A DNA stretch of 44,452 nt, taken from contig JAFSZZ010000162.1 in assembly GCA_017458765.1 (NCBI GenBank), positions 1 to 44,452 of the forward strand, in the 5' to 3' direction. How positions within the stretch are numbered: position 1 is the first letter of the stretch; each line of letters begins with the position of its first letter. This DNA comes from Lachnospiraceae bacterium (GTDB taxonomy: Bacteria > Bacillota > Clostridia > Lachnospirales > Lachnospiraceae). A program made the position numbers and the translations under genes. The notes under the pieces are model-generated. The model saw only the letters and a list, made by a program, of their open reading frames with translations. It was not told the DNA's origin and did not search any database. Of the stretch, positions 1-8,664 are shown in pieces.

Positions 1-26
1 CATCTGGCCGGAATGAAATTTCAGAC

Positions 27-46
27 AAAAAAAAGGACCTCTGTCC
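27..46 (-). terminator. possible rho-independent terminator of the HPr-like gene
   Basis: Read on the - strand, a short GGAC-AGAG-GTCC hairpin is followed directly by a run of eight T. It lies about 40 bases after the stop codon of the HPr-like gene. The stem is only 4-5 bp, so the T-run is the main support. Confidence 0.4.
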
Positions 47-88
47 GCTGACAAATGCCCTTTTGGTTGTCCACCATTCTGAACAATA

Positions 89-322
89 TTAGATCATATA
101 TGGCTTGATAACAGCCAAAACGTCATCTACATTGTCCTCAGCATGGATGTTAAGATCGATCGGCTTACTAAGGTCTAAGCTGAAGATACCCATGATTGAC
201 TTGGCATCGATCACATACCTCCCTGATACAAGATCGAAGTCATAATCGAACTTGGTGATGTCATTAACAAATGACTTAACCTTATCGATCGAGTTTAATG
301 AAATCTGTACTGTCTTCATCAT
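89..322 (-). CDS. HPr-family protein lacking the active-site histidine
   Basis: A 77-residue protein with an HPr-like fold pattern. The second half carries the HPr Ser46 region (KSIMGIFSLDL, where HPr has KSIMGVMSL), followed by the strand and helix that end the family. The stretch where HPr has its phosphorylated His15 (HARPA) reads IDKVKSF here, so PEP-dependent phosphorylation at that site is not possible. By analogy with Bacillus Crh, which also lacks His15 but keeps Ser46, a regulatory rather than sugar-transport role is inferred. The start at 322 is chosen because GGAGA sits 6 bases upstream; a second ATG follows at once (319), and the longer in-frame start at 349 would lie upstream of this ribosome binding site. 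It is divergent from mtaB and has its own promoter. Confidence 0.85.
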   Translation of the reverse strand: MMKTVQISLNSIDKVKSFVNDITKFDYDFDLVSGRYVIDAKSIMGIFSLDLSKPIDLNIHAEDNVDDVLAVIKPYMI

Positions 323-354
323 GATAGTCTCCTTTCGTAATTTTTTCAAAACTT

Positions 355-383
355 ATGTTAAGCCCATAACTGGGAAAAGTCAA
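355..383 (-). promoter_or_regulatory. sigma-70-type promoter of the HPr-like gene
   Basis: On the - strand, TTGACT (383-378) and TAACAT (360-355) are separated by exactly 17 bases and lie about 33 bases upstream of the start codon. Both boxes are close to consensus. Confidence 0.7.
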
Positions 384-416
384 CCATAAAAACCACCAAA
401 GAAAAAGGGAAAAAAC

Positions 417-1829
417 ATGAAAAAAGTCGCATTTCACAATCTGGGATGTAAGGTAAATGCATATGAGATGGAACTTATGCAGCAAAATTTCACAAAAAAC
501 GGGTTTGAAATTGTGCCTTTTAGTGAAAAAGCCGACATTTACATCATAAACACCTGCACTGTGACCAATATTGCGGACAGAAAATCGAGGCAGATGCTCC
601 ATCGTGCGAAGGCTCTCAATCCGGAAGCACTGGTGGTCGCGGCCGGGTGTTATGTCGAAACGGACAGGGAAGGCGCGGCCGCGGACGAGGCGATCGACCT
701 GATCATCGGAAATAAAGAAAAGCCTGATATTGTAAAGATCGTAAGCAGCGCACTTAATGAAACAAGGGCCGGATTTCCGGTTCATGGCGGTACGGAATAT
801 GATGAAAGAACCGTTCCCGTGTCCTATCCGCTGGAGCGGCTCACAGATCATACCAGAGCTTACATCAAGATACAGGATGGGTGCGACCAGTACTGCTCAT
901 ACTGCATAATCCCGTTCGCAAGGGGACATGTGGAAAGCAGGGATGAAGATGTGACGATAAGGGAGATAACGGATCTGGCAGAGTCCGGCTGCAGGGAATT
1001 TGTGATAACGGGGATCCATTTAAGTTCATACGGTCTTGACCGCAGTTATAACATGGCGGCTAAGGACGGGAGCTTTAACAATACGGCGCTTACCGGGATA
1101 ATAAAGAAGATATCCGGGATAAAAGGGGCTGAGAGGATCCGACTGGGATCACTGGAGCCGCGCATAATAACAGAGGATTTTCTTACGGAAATGGCATCGC
1201 TTAAGGAGTTCTGTCCGCATTTTCACTTATCCTTGCAGAGTGGTTCCGATTCCGTGCTAAAGAGGATGAACCGAAGATATGACACGGCGGAATACTATGA
1301 TAAGGTGCAGCTTATAAGGAGATTTTTCGAGCATCCTGCGATAACCACGGATATAATAACCGGTTTTCCGGGTGAGACCGAAGAGGAATTTCGTGAAACG
1401 AGGGAATTTCTGAAAAAGGTTGATTTCTATGAGACCCATGTATTTGCATATTCAAGGAGACGGGGCACGGCAGCAGATAAAATGCCCGGTCAGCATACGC
1501 AAAAGACCAAGAACGAACGCTCGCGGATACTTATAGATGATTCACTCGAACGTGCGAAGAAGTTCAGGGAATACTATATAAACCGTGAGACCGAAGTACT
1601 GATAGAAGAATACATCAGGATCGGAGCCAAACATTACGGAGTGGGTTATAACAGGGAATATGTGCGTTTCGCATTCGAAAGTCCGGATAATGCAGGACGG
1701 GCCGGTGAGAACGATGCCTGCTGCCCTGGTTTTGAGAAGGAAGACCTGACAGGCAGGATACTGACAGGTACGGGAACAGCTATGCTTGATGATGAAACGG
1801 TGCTGATTGATAAATACGCTTTATTATGA
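417..1829 (+). CDS. mtaB: tRNA t6A37 methylthiotransferase MtaB
   Basis: A 470-residue radical-SAM methylthiotransferase that converts t6A37 to ms2t6A37 in tRNAs reading ANN codons. The N-terminal UPF0004 domain holds the three cysteines that bind the auxiliary cluster (GCKVN near residue 11, NTCTVT near 46, AAGCYVE near 78). The radical-SAM motif CDQYCSYC (CxxxCxxC) is near residue 155, and the C-terminal part past residue 380 fits a TRAM domain. Length and motif order are those of MtaB rather than MiaB or RimO. The ribosome binding site is a weak A/G-rich stretch before ATG 417. The export permease gene begins right at its end, so the two may be co-transcribed. Confidence 0.93.
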   Translation: MKKVAFHNLGCKVNAYEMELMQQNFTKNGFEIVPFSEKADIYIINTCTVTNIADRKSRQMLHRAKALNPEALVVAAGCYVETDREGAAADEAIDLIIGNKEKPDIVKIVSSALNETRAGFPVHGGTEYDERTVPVSYPLERLTDHTRAYIKIQDGCDQYCSYCIIPFARGHVESRDEDVTIREITDLAESGCREFVITGIHLSSYGLDRSYNMAAKDGSFNNTALTGIIKKISGIKGAERIRLGSLEPRIITEDFLTEMASLKEFCPHFHLSLQSGSDSVLKRMNRRYDTAEYYDKVQLIRRFFEHPAITTDIITGFPGETEEEFRETREFLKKVDFYETHVFAYSRRRGTAADKMPGQHTQKTKNERSRILIDDSLERAKKFREYYINRETEVLIEEYIRIGAKHYGVGYNREYVRFAFESPDNAGRAGENDACCPGFEKEDLTGRILTGTGTAMLDDETVLIDKYALL

Positions 1830-1839
1830 TAGATTTTTA

Positions 1840-2646
1840 ATGTTCATGAGAATAGATCGGTTTATGGAGTTTATTGTGAGTAACTGTCTTAAATATAAGG
1901 AGTATATATTATACGCTGCGGGGGCCAGGCTTAAGTCCGAAGTCTCCAATTCATATCTTAACTGGGTATGGTGGATACTGGTGCCTGCCCTTGAAATGAT
2001 CGTATACTATGTTGTGTTCGGACTTTTCATAAAGATAGATGAGCCCTACCATCCTCTCTTTTTGTATATTGGCGTTACCATGTGGATATTTTTCAGCAAA
2101 TGTGTTACGGGCAGCGTGGATCTGGTAAGGCAGAACCGCTATATCATAGTTAATATATTCATTCCGAAATCAGTGCTGCTTATGAAGGATATCCTTGTCA
2201 ATGTATTCAAGATGATGCTTTCCTTTGTGATAATAGCGATCATGATGGTCTGCTACAGGATCCCTTTATCATTATCCATGCTGTATTTTGTTCCGCTGAT
2301 CCTTATCCTGGTGATCTTTACCTTCGGAACATGTTGCATTATCCTGCATCTGGGTGTTCTCTATGAGGATATGGGATATATCGTATCGATCCTTTTAAAT
2401 ATTGCCATGTTTTTTTCCGGGATATTTTATTCTATAGAGAGACTTCTGCCCAATATATACGGATATATCCTGGGAAATTTCAATCCTGTCGCTTTCCTTG
2501 TCATATGTATGAGGAAGGCTATGATATATAATGGGGATGTGCCGGTAACAGGTGTCGTTATATGGTTTGTATTGTCAATCGTATTGTCCTGCTGCGGTGT
2601 ATGTCTCATAAAAAACAATGAAAACAATTATGTGAAATTAAGATGA
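1840..2646 (+). CDS. ABC-2 type polysaccharide export permease (Wzm-like)
   Basis: A membrane protein of about 268 residues with six predicted hydrophobic segments: after a charged N-terminus, roughly WWILVPALEMIVYYVVFGLF, FLYIGVTMWIFF, a pair in the middle, SILLNIAMFFSGIFYSI and a last one near the C-terminus. The layout fits TagG/Wzm permeases that export lipid-linked glycans. It overlaps the next gene, an ATPase of the matching type, by 4 bases (ATGA). The start is uncertain: TTG 1807, ATG 1840, 1846 and 1867 are all in frame and none has a good ribosome binding site. I chose 1840; 1846 or 1867 is equally possible. Confidence 0.85.
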   Translation: MFMRIDRFMEFIVSNCLKYKEYILYAAGARLKSEVSNSYLNWVWWILVPALEMIVYYVVFGLFIKIDEPYHPLFLYIGVTMWIFFSKCVTGSVDLVRQNRYIIVNIFIPKSVLLMKDILVNVFKMMLSFVIIAIMMVCYRIPLSLSMLYFVPLILILVIFTFGTCCIILHLGVLYEDMGYIVSILLNIAMFFSGIFYSIERLLPNIYGYILGNFNPVAFLVICMRKAMIYNGDVPVTGVVIWFVLSIVLSCCGVCLIKNNENNYVKLR

Positions 2647-3386
2647 TGGAAGATCAAGCACTTACTGTAAGTAATCTGAATATTTCGTATGCTGCCTTCC
2701 GCAGCAAGAGGATAAGAAATCTGTTTTCGGAAAGAACGAAAGATGTGGAATCCATACATGCCGTAAAGGATCTGTCTTTTTCATTATCGCAGGGAGAGGT
2801 TCTGGGAGTGGTCGGTCTTAACGGAAGCGGGAAGACTACATTACTGCGCGCGATCGCGGGGATATTCTCACCGGATTCGGGAACGATCGACCTGCATGGA
2901 AACCGTGCATCCCTGATGGCTCTTGGAGTAGGCTTTGACCCCGAACTTACAGGAAGGGAGAATATCATACTCTCGGGAATGATGTACGGTTATACCGGAA
3001 GGGAAGTCAGGGAAGTGCTTGATGAGATCATCAGCTTTTCCGAATTGGGGAATTTTATAGAATATCCTGTCAGGACCTACTCAAGCGGGATGCATTCGAG
3101 GCTGTCTTTTTCCGTGACGTCCTTTCTTAAAACGGATATAATGCTGGTGGATGAGGTCATAAGTGTAGGGGATGCTCATTTTAAGGAGAAGAGCAGGGCC
3201 AGGATGCAGGAAATGATAGATGATAAGAAGCATAGCGTTGTGCTTGTCTCTCACGATGAGGAACTTATAAGGAATACATGTGACCGTGTTATCTGGCTTG
3301 ATCACGGAAGCCTTAAGATGGAAGGTCAAACCGGTGTAGTATTGTCCGGATACTATGATTTCCTCGCCGGATGTGAAGGAGTGTAG
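2643..3386 (+). CDS. ABC transporter ATP-binding protein, polysaccharide export (Wzt/TagH-like)
   Basis: A 247-residue ATPase. Walker A is GLNGSGKT (near residue 58), the signature is YSSGMHSRL (near 141) in the form typical of Wzt/TagH, Walker B is IMLVDEV and the H-loop is VSHDE. An N-terminal stretch of about 40 residues before Walker A is normal for the family. There is no long C-terminal carbohydrate-binding domain like that of E. coli O9a Wzt, so export here need not depend on recognition of a chain cap by this subunit. It is translationally coupled to the permease; the glycosyltransferase gene starts 4 bases after its stop. Confidence 0.92.
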   Translation: MMEDQALTVSNLNISYAAFRSKRIRNLFSERTKDVESIHAVKDLSFSLSQGEVLGVVGLNGSGKTTLLRAIAGIFSPDSGTIDLHGNRASLMALGVGFDPELTGRENIILSGMMYGYTGREVREVLDEIISFSELGNFIEYPVRTYSSGMHSRLSFSVTSFLKTDIMLVDEVISVGDAHFKEKSRARMQEMIDDKKHSVVLVSHDEELIRNTCDRVIWLDHGSLKMEGQTGVVLSGYYDFLAGCEGV

Positions 3387-3390
3387 TTGT

Positions 3391-5280
3391 ATGTCTGACG
3401 ATATCAAAATATATGTGGCACACTCGCCGAACAGCCATATGGAGCGCATTGACGCCCCGTTTTTTTATAATGTTATTGCCGGAAGCGATCTGCAGGAAGG
3501 AACATTTCCCGAAGATATGGCAGCCGACAATTCCGGAGACAATATAAGCCGTAAAAACAGGAAGTATTGTGAACTCACCGTACAATACTGGGCATGGAAG
3601 AATGAGCAGGCGGACTATTACGGATTTTGCCATTACCGGAGACTTTTTTCCTTCGGAACCGAGAGGGAGAAGATAAACGAGTGGGGAGTGATCGGATATG
3701 ATAAGCTCGATAAGGCGGTTTATCCGGCGCTTAAGATGGACAGAGATTCTGTTTCCGGCAGGATAAGCGGATATGACATACTTGTGGCGGAACCTTTTTT
3801 GCCGGATCACCCTTCACACATGACGGTATATGAACATTATGAGAAATTCAGGCATCTTCGTATAAAGGATCTTGATCTGATGCTCGAAGTTATAGACCGC
3901 AAATATCCTTTTCTGACTCCTTACGCAAAGCATTATATGACCGCAGAGTATTTCTATCCCTGCAACATGTTCATAATGAAGAGGGAGCTTTTCTTAGACT
4001 ATGCCGAAAAGCTGTTTTCCGTTCTTGACGAGGTCGAGAAAGATATAGATATGACCCTGTACTCCAGAGAAGGCATAAGGACAATGGGGCATCTCGGGGA
4101 GAGATTTCTGGGGATATATTATGAGTATATAAAGGCGCAGGGGAAGTATTCCTGCGGTACGCTCCAGACTGCACTGTTCAACGATGCTGCTCAGGATGCT
4201 CCGGTAGAGATAATACATGGAGATAACGTATGTCCTGTGGTCTTTGCGGCGGACCAGAGCTTTGTCCCGATGCTTGGAGTCAGTATCAGGAGTCTTATAG
4301 ATAATGCATCAGAGGCAAATGAATATGAGATATATATTTTATACAGGGATATCCGTCCCGACTCTGTGGAACTGCTTAAGGGTTATTTTACGGAAAAAAA
4401 TGTACATCTGCATTTTGTGAATGTACTGCGCCATATTTTCCGATACAGGCTTAAGGCCAAGGATCATATAACAACGGAGACATATTACAGATGTCTGATA
4501 CCGGAACTGCTTAAGGGATATGATAAAGTATTATATCTTGACTGTGATATCATCATAAGATCGGATATTGCAAAACTGTTTGAAACGGAGATGTCAGGCT
4601 GCCTTATCGGTGCGGCTATGGATCCCGATTTTATGGGTCAGTGCAACGGAATGAACCCAGATACGGCACAATACTGTGAAAGTGTTCTTAAGATCGATCC
4701 CAATACATATTTCCAGGCAGGAGTGCTGCTGTTTAACATAAGCGAATTCAATGCTTCTTCCATTACGGCCCGGAAGATGTTTGACATGGCTGATACGGGG
4801 ATATACCGTTATTCCGACCAGGACATCCTTAATATCCTTTGTAACGGAAGGGTGAGTTACTTTGATATGTCATGGAATGTGATGTATGATTTTGACAGAT
4901 ACAGATGGGAATATGTGATCAAATACGCACCTGAAGCGATACTGAAGGAATATGAGAATGCAAGGCTTGAGCCAAGGATAATCCACTACGCCGGTTATAT
5001 CAAACCATGGCACACGGCGGATGTTGACTATGGAACGCAATTCTGGGAAGTGGCAAGGAAAACACCGTTCTATGAGATGCTGCTCCATGAAATGATGAAA
5101 TATACGCTTGCAAACCGCGTGGAGACCAAAAAATACAATGAAAAATTAAGGCACAGGATAAAACTCGCCTATGTCAGGCTGTTTCCCGAGGGGAGCAGGA
5201 GACGGGAGTGGATAAGAAAGTATATAGTACCGCATGCGAAGAAGAGTCTGACCGATTACATAAGCATTGAGGTTGAGTAA
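3391..5280 (+). CDS. DUF4422-GT8 fusion glycosyltransferase
   Basis: A 629-residue protein with two glycosyltransferase-like halves. Residues about 5-260 match DUF4422 (start IYVAHSPNSHM, then YCELTVQYWAWKN and YYGFCHYRR). Residues about 275-560 are a GT8 (LPS galactosyl/glucosyltransferase type) domain with VVFAADQSFVPMLGVSIRSL, the metal-binding DxD in YLDCDIII, and HYAGYIKPW near its end. A basic C-terminal tail of about 60 residues follows. ATG 3391 is chosen because AAGGAG lies 9 bases upstream; starts further upstream would overlap the ATPase gene. It probably adds sugars to the glycan exported by the adjacent ABC transporter; donor and acceptor cannot be read from the sequence. Confidence 0.88.
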   Translation: MSDDIKIYVAHSPNSHMERIDAPFFYNVIAGSDLQEGTFPEDMAADNSGDNISRKNRKYCELTVQYWAWKNEQADYYGFCHYRRLFSFGTEREKINEWGVIGYDKLDKAVYPALKMDRDSVSGRISGYDILVAEPFLPDHPSHMTVYEHYEKFRHLRIKDLDLMLEVIDRKYPFLTPYAKHYMTAEYFYPCNMFIMKRELFLDYAEKLFSVLDEVEKDIDMTLYSREGIRTMGHLGERFLGIYYEYIKAQGKYSCGTLQTALFNDAAQDAPVEIIHGDNVCPVVFAADQSFVPMLGVSIRSLIDNASEANEYEIYILYRDIRPDSVELLKGYFTEKNVHLHFVNVLRHIFRYRLKAKDHITTETYYRCLIPELLKGYDKVLYLDCDIIIRSDIAKLFETEMSGCLIGAAMDPDFMGQCNGMNPDTAQYCESVLKIDPNTYFQAGVLLFNISEFNASSITARKMFDMADTGIYRYSDQDILNILCNGRVSYFDMSWNVMYDFDRYRWEYVIKYAPEAILKEYENARLEPRIIHYAGYIKPWHTADVDYGTQFWEVARKTPFYEMLLHEMMKYTLANRVETKKYNEKLRHRIKLAYVRLFPEGSRRREWIRKYIVPHAKKSLTDYISIEVE

Positions 5281-5306
5281 GGTATTTGTTTGTTAAGGAG
5301 AGCGCA

Positions 5307-8300
5307 ATGGCTATAGAATTTGATTTCAGAAAATATCCCGGCAGAAAAAGCTCAAATATCAGGAGGGATCATGGTGATCCGCTTATTTCGATCATCACGC
5401 CTTACTATAATGACAGGGATATTATATGGGATACCTGCCAAAGTGTCGTCAATCAGACCTTTCCGTGGTTTGAATGGATCATCGCGGATGACGGATCGGA
5501 TGATGAATATACTCTTAAAACTCTTAAAGAAATAGAGGCTTTTGATGACAGGATAATCATCCTCAGGCAGGAAAACAGGGGAATAGGGGCGGCGAGAAAT
5601 TATGGCATAAAAAACGCGAAGGCCGACTATATCCAGATCCTTGACGGTGATGATCTGCTTGAGCCTGTTTATCTTGAATACTGCTACAGGATGCTTGAAA
5701 ATAATCCGGAAGCTGCTTTCGCATGCACATCCTTCTGTGTGTTTGGGGATGAGAAGTATATAGTGGATGAACCTTTTGACAGCCTTCGCCAGCTTAATGA
5801 AAACCAGCTTCTTCCGGAAGCTCTTATAAGACGTGAATGGATCGATAAGATAGGGGGATATACCGAAGAACCGAAGATATTCTATGAAGACTGGGATTTC
5901 TGGCTGCGGCTGATGGCAGCAGGAGGAACCTGCGTGAAGTCGGGGAAAGAGGTATTATGCTGGTATCGCCGCAGAAAAAACGGATTATTGGCATATATAA
6001 GGAATGACAAATCTCTTGAAGACAGATGCAAAGAGATAATAGAGGAAGACAGGAAATACATTTATATGATGCATGAGCCTGTTATGTTTCCCGACAGCGG
6101 AAACGAGCCGCATACTGTCCATGGTCCAAAGAAAAATACCTTTGACCGTAAGATGTTCAGCGATGATAAGATAAGTGTCCTGTTCCTTTTTCACTGGTTT
6201 TCAAGAGGAGGAGCCGACCGCTTCAATATAGATCTTATTAACGGGCTTGACCGTGAGAAATACCATGTCACCGTAGCGACTACTCTGAGAGGAGAAAATG
6301 AATGGCTGCAAAGAGCAAGGGAAAATACGGATGATATATTTAACCTGCCGAATTTCATGACATCATCCGATTATCCGGAATTTATCGGTTATCTTATCGA
6401 CACAAGGGATGTGGATATCATCTTTATAGATATTTCCATAGCCGGATATTGTATGCTTCCCTGGATCAGGAAGGAATATCCCCGGGTTGCCGTGGTTGAC
6501 TATCTGCACATGGTGGAGAGATTCTGGCGTATTGGCGGTTATGCCGGTATCAGTGCGGTATTGTCATCATTTATCGATCATACTTATGTATGCAATTCGG
6601 TTACCGGCAGCGAGCTGTGCAGGGAATTCGGCAGAAAAAAAGAGGACGTATCGACCGTATATATAGGGGTTGATACCGATTGGTTCAAACGCGGGAGGAT
6701 AAGAGAAGGGATCCTTCACGAGATGCTGAATATTGAAAGGCACAGGCCGATAGTGCTGTTCCCCTGCAGGATCTGTCCGCAGAAGCGGCCTATGCTGATG
6801 CTGAAGATAGCGAAAATGCTTGTTGAGGAAATACCGGATGTTGCATTTGTTGTGGCAGGCGACGGAGAAGATCTTGAGAGAATGAAGGGATCCACATATA
6901 ACATGGGTCTTACGGACAATGTATATTATATCGGCGCACAGGAGGAAATGCGCCCCTATTATCAGGATGCATCGGTGACCCTTATATGTTCGATAAGTGA
7001 AGGCCTTACGCTTACCGCATACGAGTCACTGGCCATGGGAGTACCCGTGGTAAGTGCGGATGTCGGAGGGCAGAGGGATCTTATAGACAGTAAAGTCGGA
7101 GCCATTATCCCGCTTATGCAGGATGAGATAAAGGACTACAACAGCATCTTTTTTAAGAAAGAAGAAGTAAAAGCATACTCGGATGCATTATATAGGCTCC
7201 TTACGAACGATACATTAAGAGCCGAGGCATCGAAAGAAGGCAGAAAAAGGGTTGAAGATAAGTTCTCCACATCCGCGATGATAGCATATTTTGATAATGA
7301 GCTGGAAAGGATCGTAAGGGATAAGGAACTAAAAAGAAAACGTGAATCCGTCTCAAATGCGATGGCACTTCTTAACGATATGCCGGGGGAGTATTACAGA
7401 TATTTCCTTATGGCAGAATTCGGCATACATCCGGATATTGCGGGAAAAGAAAAGCCTGAACACCCGATAAGGGTTGACAGGGGTATGGTTGAGGGACCGC
7501 TTCCCGAAAAACAGCCCGACCTTGGTGAGATCCGGCAGATACTGATAGAACACGACAAATACATAAGAAGTCATGAGCAGGTCATAACCCGTCATGAAGA
7601 GGTAGTGAACCGTCATGAAGAGGTAGTGAACCGTCATGAGGAAGTAGTGAACCGCCATGAGGAGGTGGTAAACCGCCATGAAGAGGTAGTGAACCGTCAT
7701 GAGGAGGTAGTGAACCGCCACGAAGCATCAATAAATCACCAGTGGGAAGTACAGAAATGGCACGAGGACCGTATCAGTATCCTCGAGAATAAGAAGTGTT
7801 TCTGTCCCTGCTGCGGAAGAAGGTTTGATGCTTTCAGGGAAGGATATTGGGCGAACTCCCGGGATGTGGACACAAGGCGGTATAAGACTCAAAAGCAGGA
7901 TGTTGTGTGTCCTGAGTGCTGGTCACTTCCAAGACACCGGATACTGGCAATGTGGATGAATGAGCATAAGGATATGCTTGCCGGCAAACGTATCCTCTAC
8001 TTTGCTCCCGTGAAGCCGGGAAATCTGTGGTTTGACAGAAACGGTATAAAGGCCACTACCGCAGATCTGTATAATGAAGCAGATCTTAAGCTTGATGTAC
8101 AGAATATCGATCAGCCCGATAAATCATGGGATGTGATTATCTGCAATCACGTGCTTGAACATGTCGATGATCATAAAAAGGCAATAAAAGAGATGAAAAG
8201 GATCATGTCGGATGATGGGATAATGATCCTGTCTTTTCCTGTTGATGACAGGTATGATACTGTGTATGAGGATCCTTCCAAAACCACCGACAAACAGAGG

Positions 8301-8501
8301 ATCAGGGCATTCGGACAAAACGACCATAAGCGGATATTCGGACGGGACAGTATGGAAATGTTAAGCAGATCCGGCTTTAAGGTGGAGGAGATATCCGGAG
8401 CAGGGATGCCTGCTGAGATAGCACCCTTTACCGGCCCGGCCGATTACGATATAAATATCCTGTATTTGTGCAGAAAGGCGGAAAATACTTTGGAACCGTG
8501 A
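5307..8501 (+). CDS. GT2-GT4-heptad stalk-Cys cluster-methyltransferase multidomain protein
   Basis: A 1064-residue multifunctional enzyme. Residues about 20-240 are a GT2 glycosyltransferase (ISIITPYYNDRD, IADDGSDD, LDGDDLLEP, and YEDWDFW as the ED motif). Residues about 285-690 are a GT4 enzyme in the GT-B fold (LFHWFSRGGADRF, VLFPCRICPQKRP, VAGDGEDLERM, SISEGLTLTAYESLAMGVPVVSADVGG). A charged linker leads to eight consecutive heptads (residues 755-810), six of them exactly RHEEVVN. Then come a Cys cluster (C831, C833, C835, C836 with C868, C871), a likely zinc site, and a class I SAM methyltransferase (about 885-1055) with ICNHVLEHVDD. AAGGAG lies 6 bases before ATG 5307. No signal peptide or membrane segment is seen, so it acts in the cytoplasm. 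Its place after Wzm/Wzt suggests synthesis and possibly methyl capping of the exported glycan; the capping role is inference. Confidence 0.88.
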   Translation: MAIEFDFRKYPGRKSSNIRRDHGDPLISIITPYYNDRDIIWDTCQSVVNQTFPWFEWIIADDGSDDEYTLKTLKEIEAFDDRIIILRQENRGIGAARNYGIKNAKADYIQILDGDDLLEPVYLEYCYRMLENNPEAAFACTSFCVFGDEKYIVDEPFDSLRQLNENQLLPEALIRREWIDKIGGYTEEPKIFYEDWDFWLRLMAAGGTCVKSGKEVLCWYRRRKNGLLAYIRNDKSLEDRCKEIIEEDRKYIYMMHEPVMFPDSGNEPHTVHGPKKNTFDRKMFSDDKISVLFLFHWFSRGGADRFNIDLINGLDREKYHVTVATTLRGENEWLQRARENTDDIFNLPNFMTSSDYPEFIGYLIDTRDVDIIFIDISIAGYCMLPWIRKEYPRVAVVDYLHMVERFWRIGGYAGISAVLSSFIDHTYVCNSVTGSELCREFGRKKEDVSTVYIGVDTDWFKRGRIREGILHEMLNIERHRPIVLFPCRICPQKRPMLMLKIAKMLVEEIPDVAFVVAGDGEDLERMKGSTYNMGLTDNVYYIGAQEEMRPYYQDASVTLICSISEGLTLTAYESLAMGVPVVSADVGGQRDLIDSKVGAIIPLMQDEIKDYNSIFFKKEEVKAYSDALYRLLTNDTLRAEASKEGRKRVEDKFSTSAMIAYFDNELERIVRDKELKRKRESVSNAMALLNDMPGEYYRYFLMAEFGIHPDIAGKEKPEHPIRVDRGMVEGPLPEKQPDLGEIRQILIEHDKYIRSHEQVITRHEEVVNRHEEVVNRHEEVVNRHEEVVNRHEEVVNRHEEVVNRHEASINHQWEVQKWHEDRISILENKKCFCPCCGRRFDAFREGYWANSRDVDTRRYKTQKQDVVCPECWSLPRHRILAMWMNEHKDMLAGKRILYFAPVKPGNLWFDRNGIKATTADLYNEADLKLDVQNIDQPDKSWDVIICNHVLEHVDDHKKAIKEMKRIMSDDGIMILSFPVDDRYDTVYEDPSKTTDKQRIRAFGQNDHKRIFGRDSMEMLSRSGFKVEEISGAGMPAEIAPFTGPADYDINILYLCRKAENTLEP
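7569..7736 (+). repeat. 21-bp tandem repeat, eight units, coding for RHEEVVN heptads
   Basis: Eight contiguous 21-bp units in frame. Units 2-7 (7590-7715) all encode RHEEVVN; the first (SHEQVIT) and last (RHEASIN) are diverged. Units 2 and 3 are identical in DNA, while the others differ mostly at third codon positions, so the peptide is kept while the bases drift. Unit length equals one heptad, so gain or loss of a unit keeps both reading frame and coiled-coil phase. Confidence 0.95.
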
Positions 8502-8508
8502 TCTTATT

Positions 8509-8658
8509 CTAAGATCCGTTCTGTACTATATTGCCGTTTAGTTCATATGAGACGGTATTCTTACCGTGCGTCTTGGAATGATACATGCATTCGTCGACAT
8601 GGCGTAAGGTATCCATTGTGGCCTTAAAGAAAAGGTCAGCTGCCGGCGAAGAAAAATA
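8509..8658 (-). pseudogene. remnant of a GGDEF-domain gene (C-terminal end only)
   Basis: On the - strand, 49 codons and a TAG stop read as the end of a GGDEF domain: DTLRHVDECMYHSKTHGKN resembles the final helix and strand of diguanylate cyclases (A-D-x-A-[ML]-Y-x-A-K-x-x-G-[RK]-N). Directly upstream, in frame, is a TAG stop (8662-8664), no start codon or ribosome binding site exists, and the tRNA promoter follows. I read it as the 3' fragment of a lost gene. Nothing else is recognisable between the glycosyltransferase stop and the tRNA promoter. Confidence 0.6.
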
Positions 8659-8664
8659 TGGCTA

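Noticed and set aside
24..1829. Window checked for insertion sequences and integrases near the left edge and around the tRNA gene
   Set aside because: No transposase, integrase or direct attachment repeat of the tRNA 3' end was found in the window.
7590..7715. Tandem repeat considered as a CRISPR array
   Set aside because: Units are contiguous 21-bp copies without spacers, lie inside a coding frame and have no cas genes nearby.
7353..7721. Antisense open frame with repeated MAVHYLLMTV-like units
   Set aside because: It is the reverse reading of the 21-bp heptad repeat and has no ribosome binding site; the + strand protein is clearly real.
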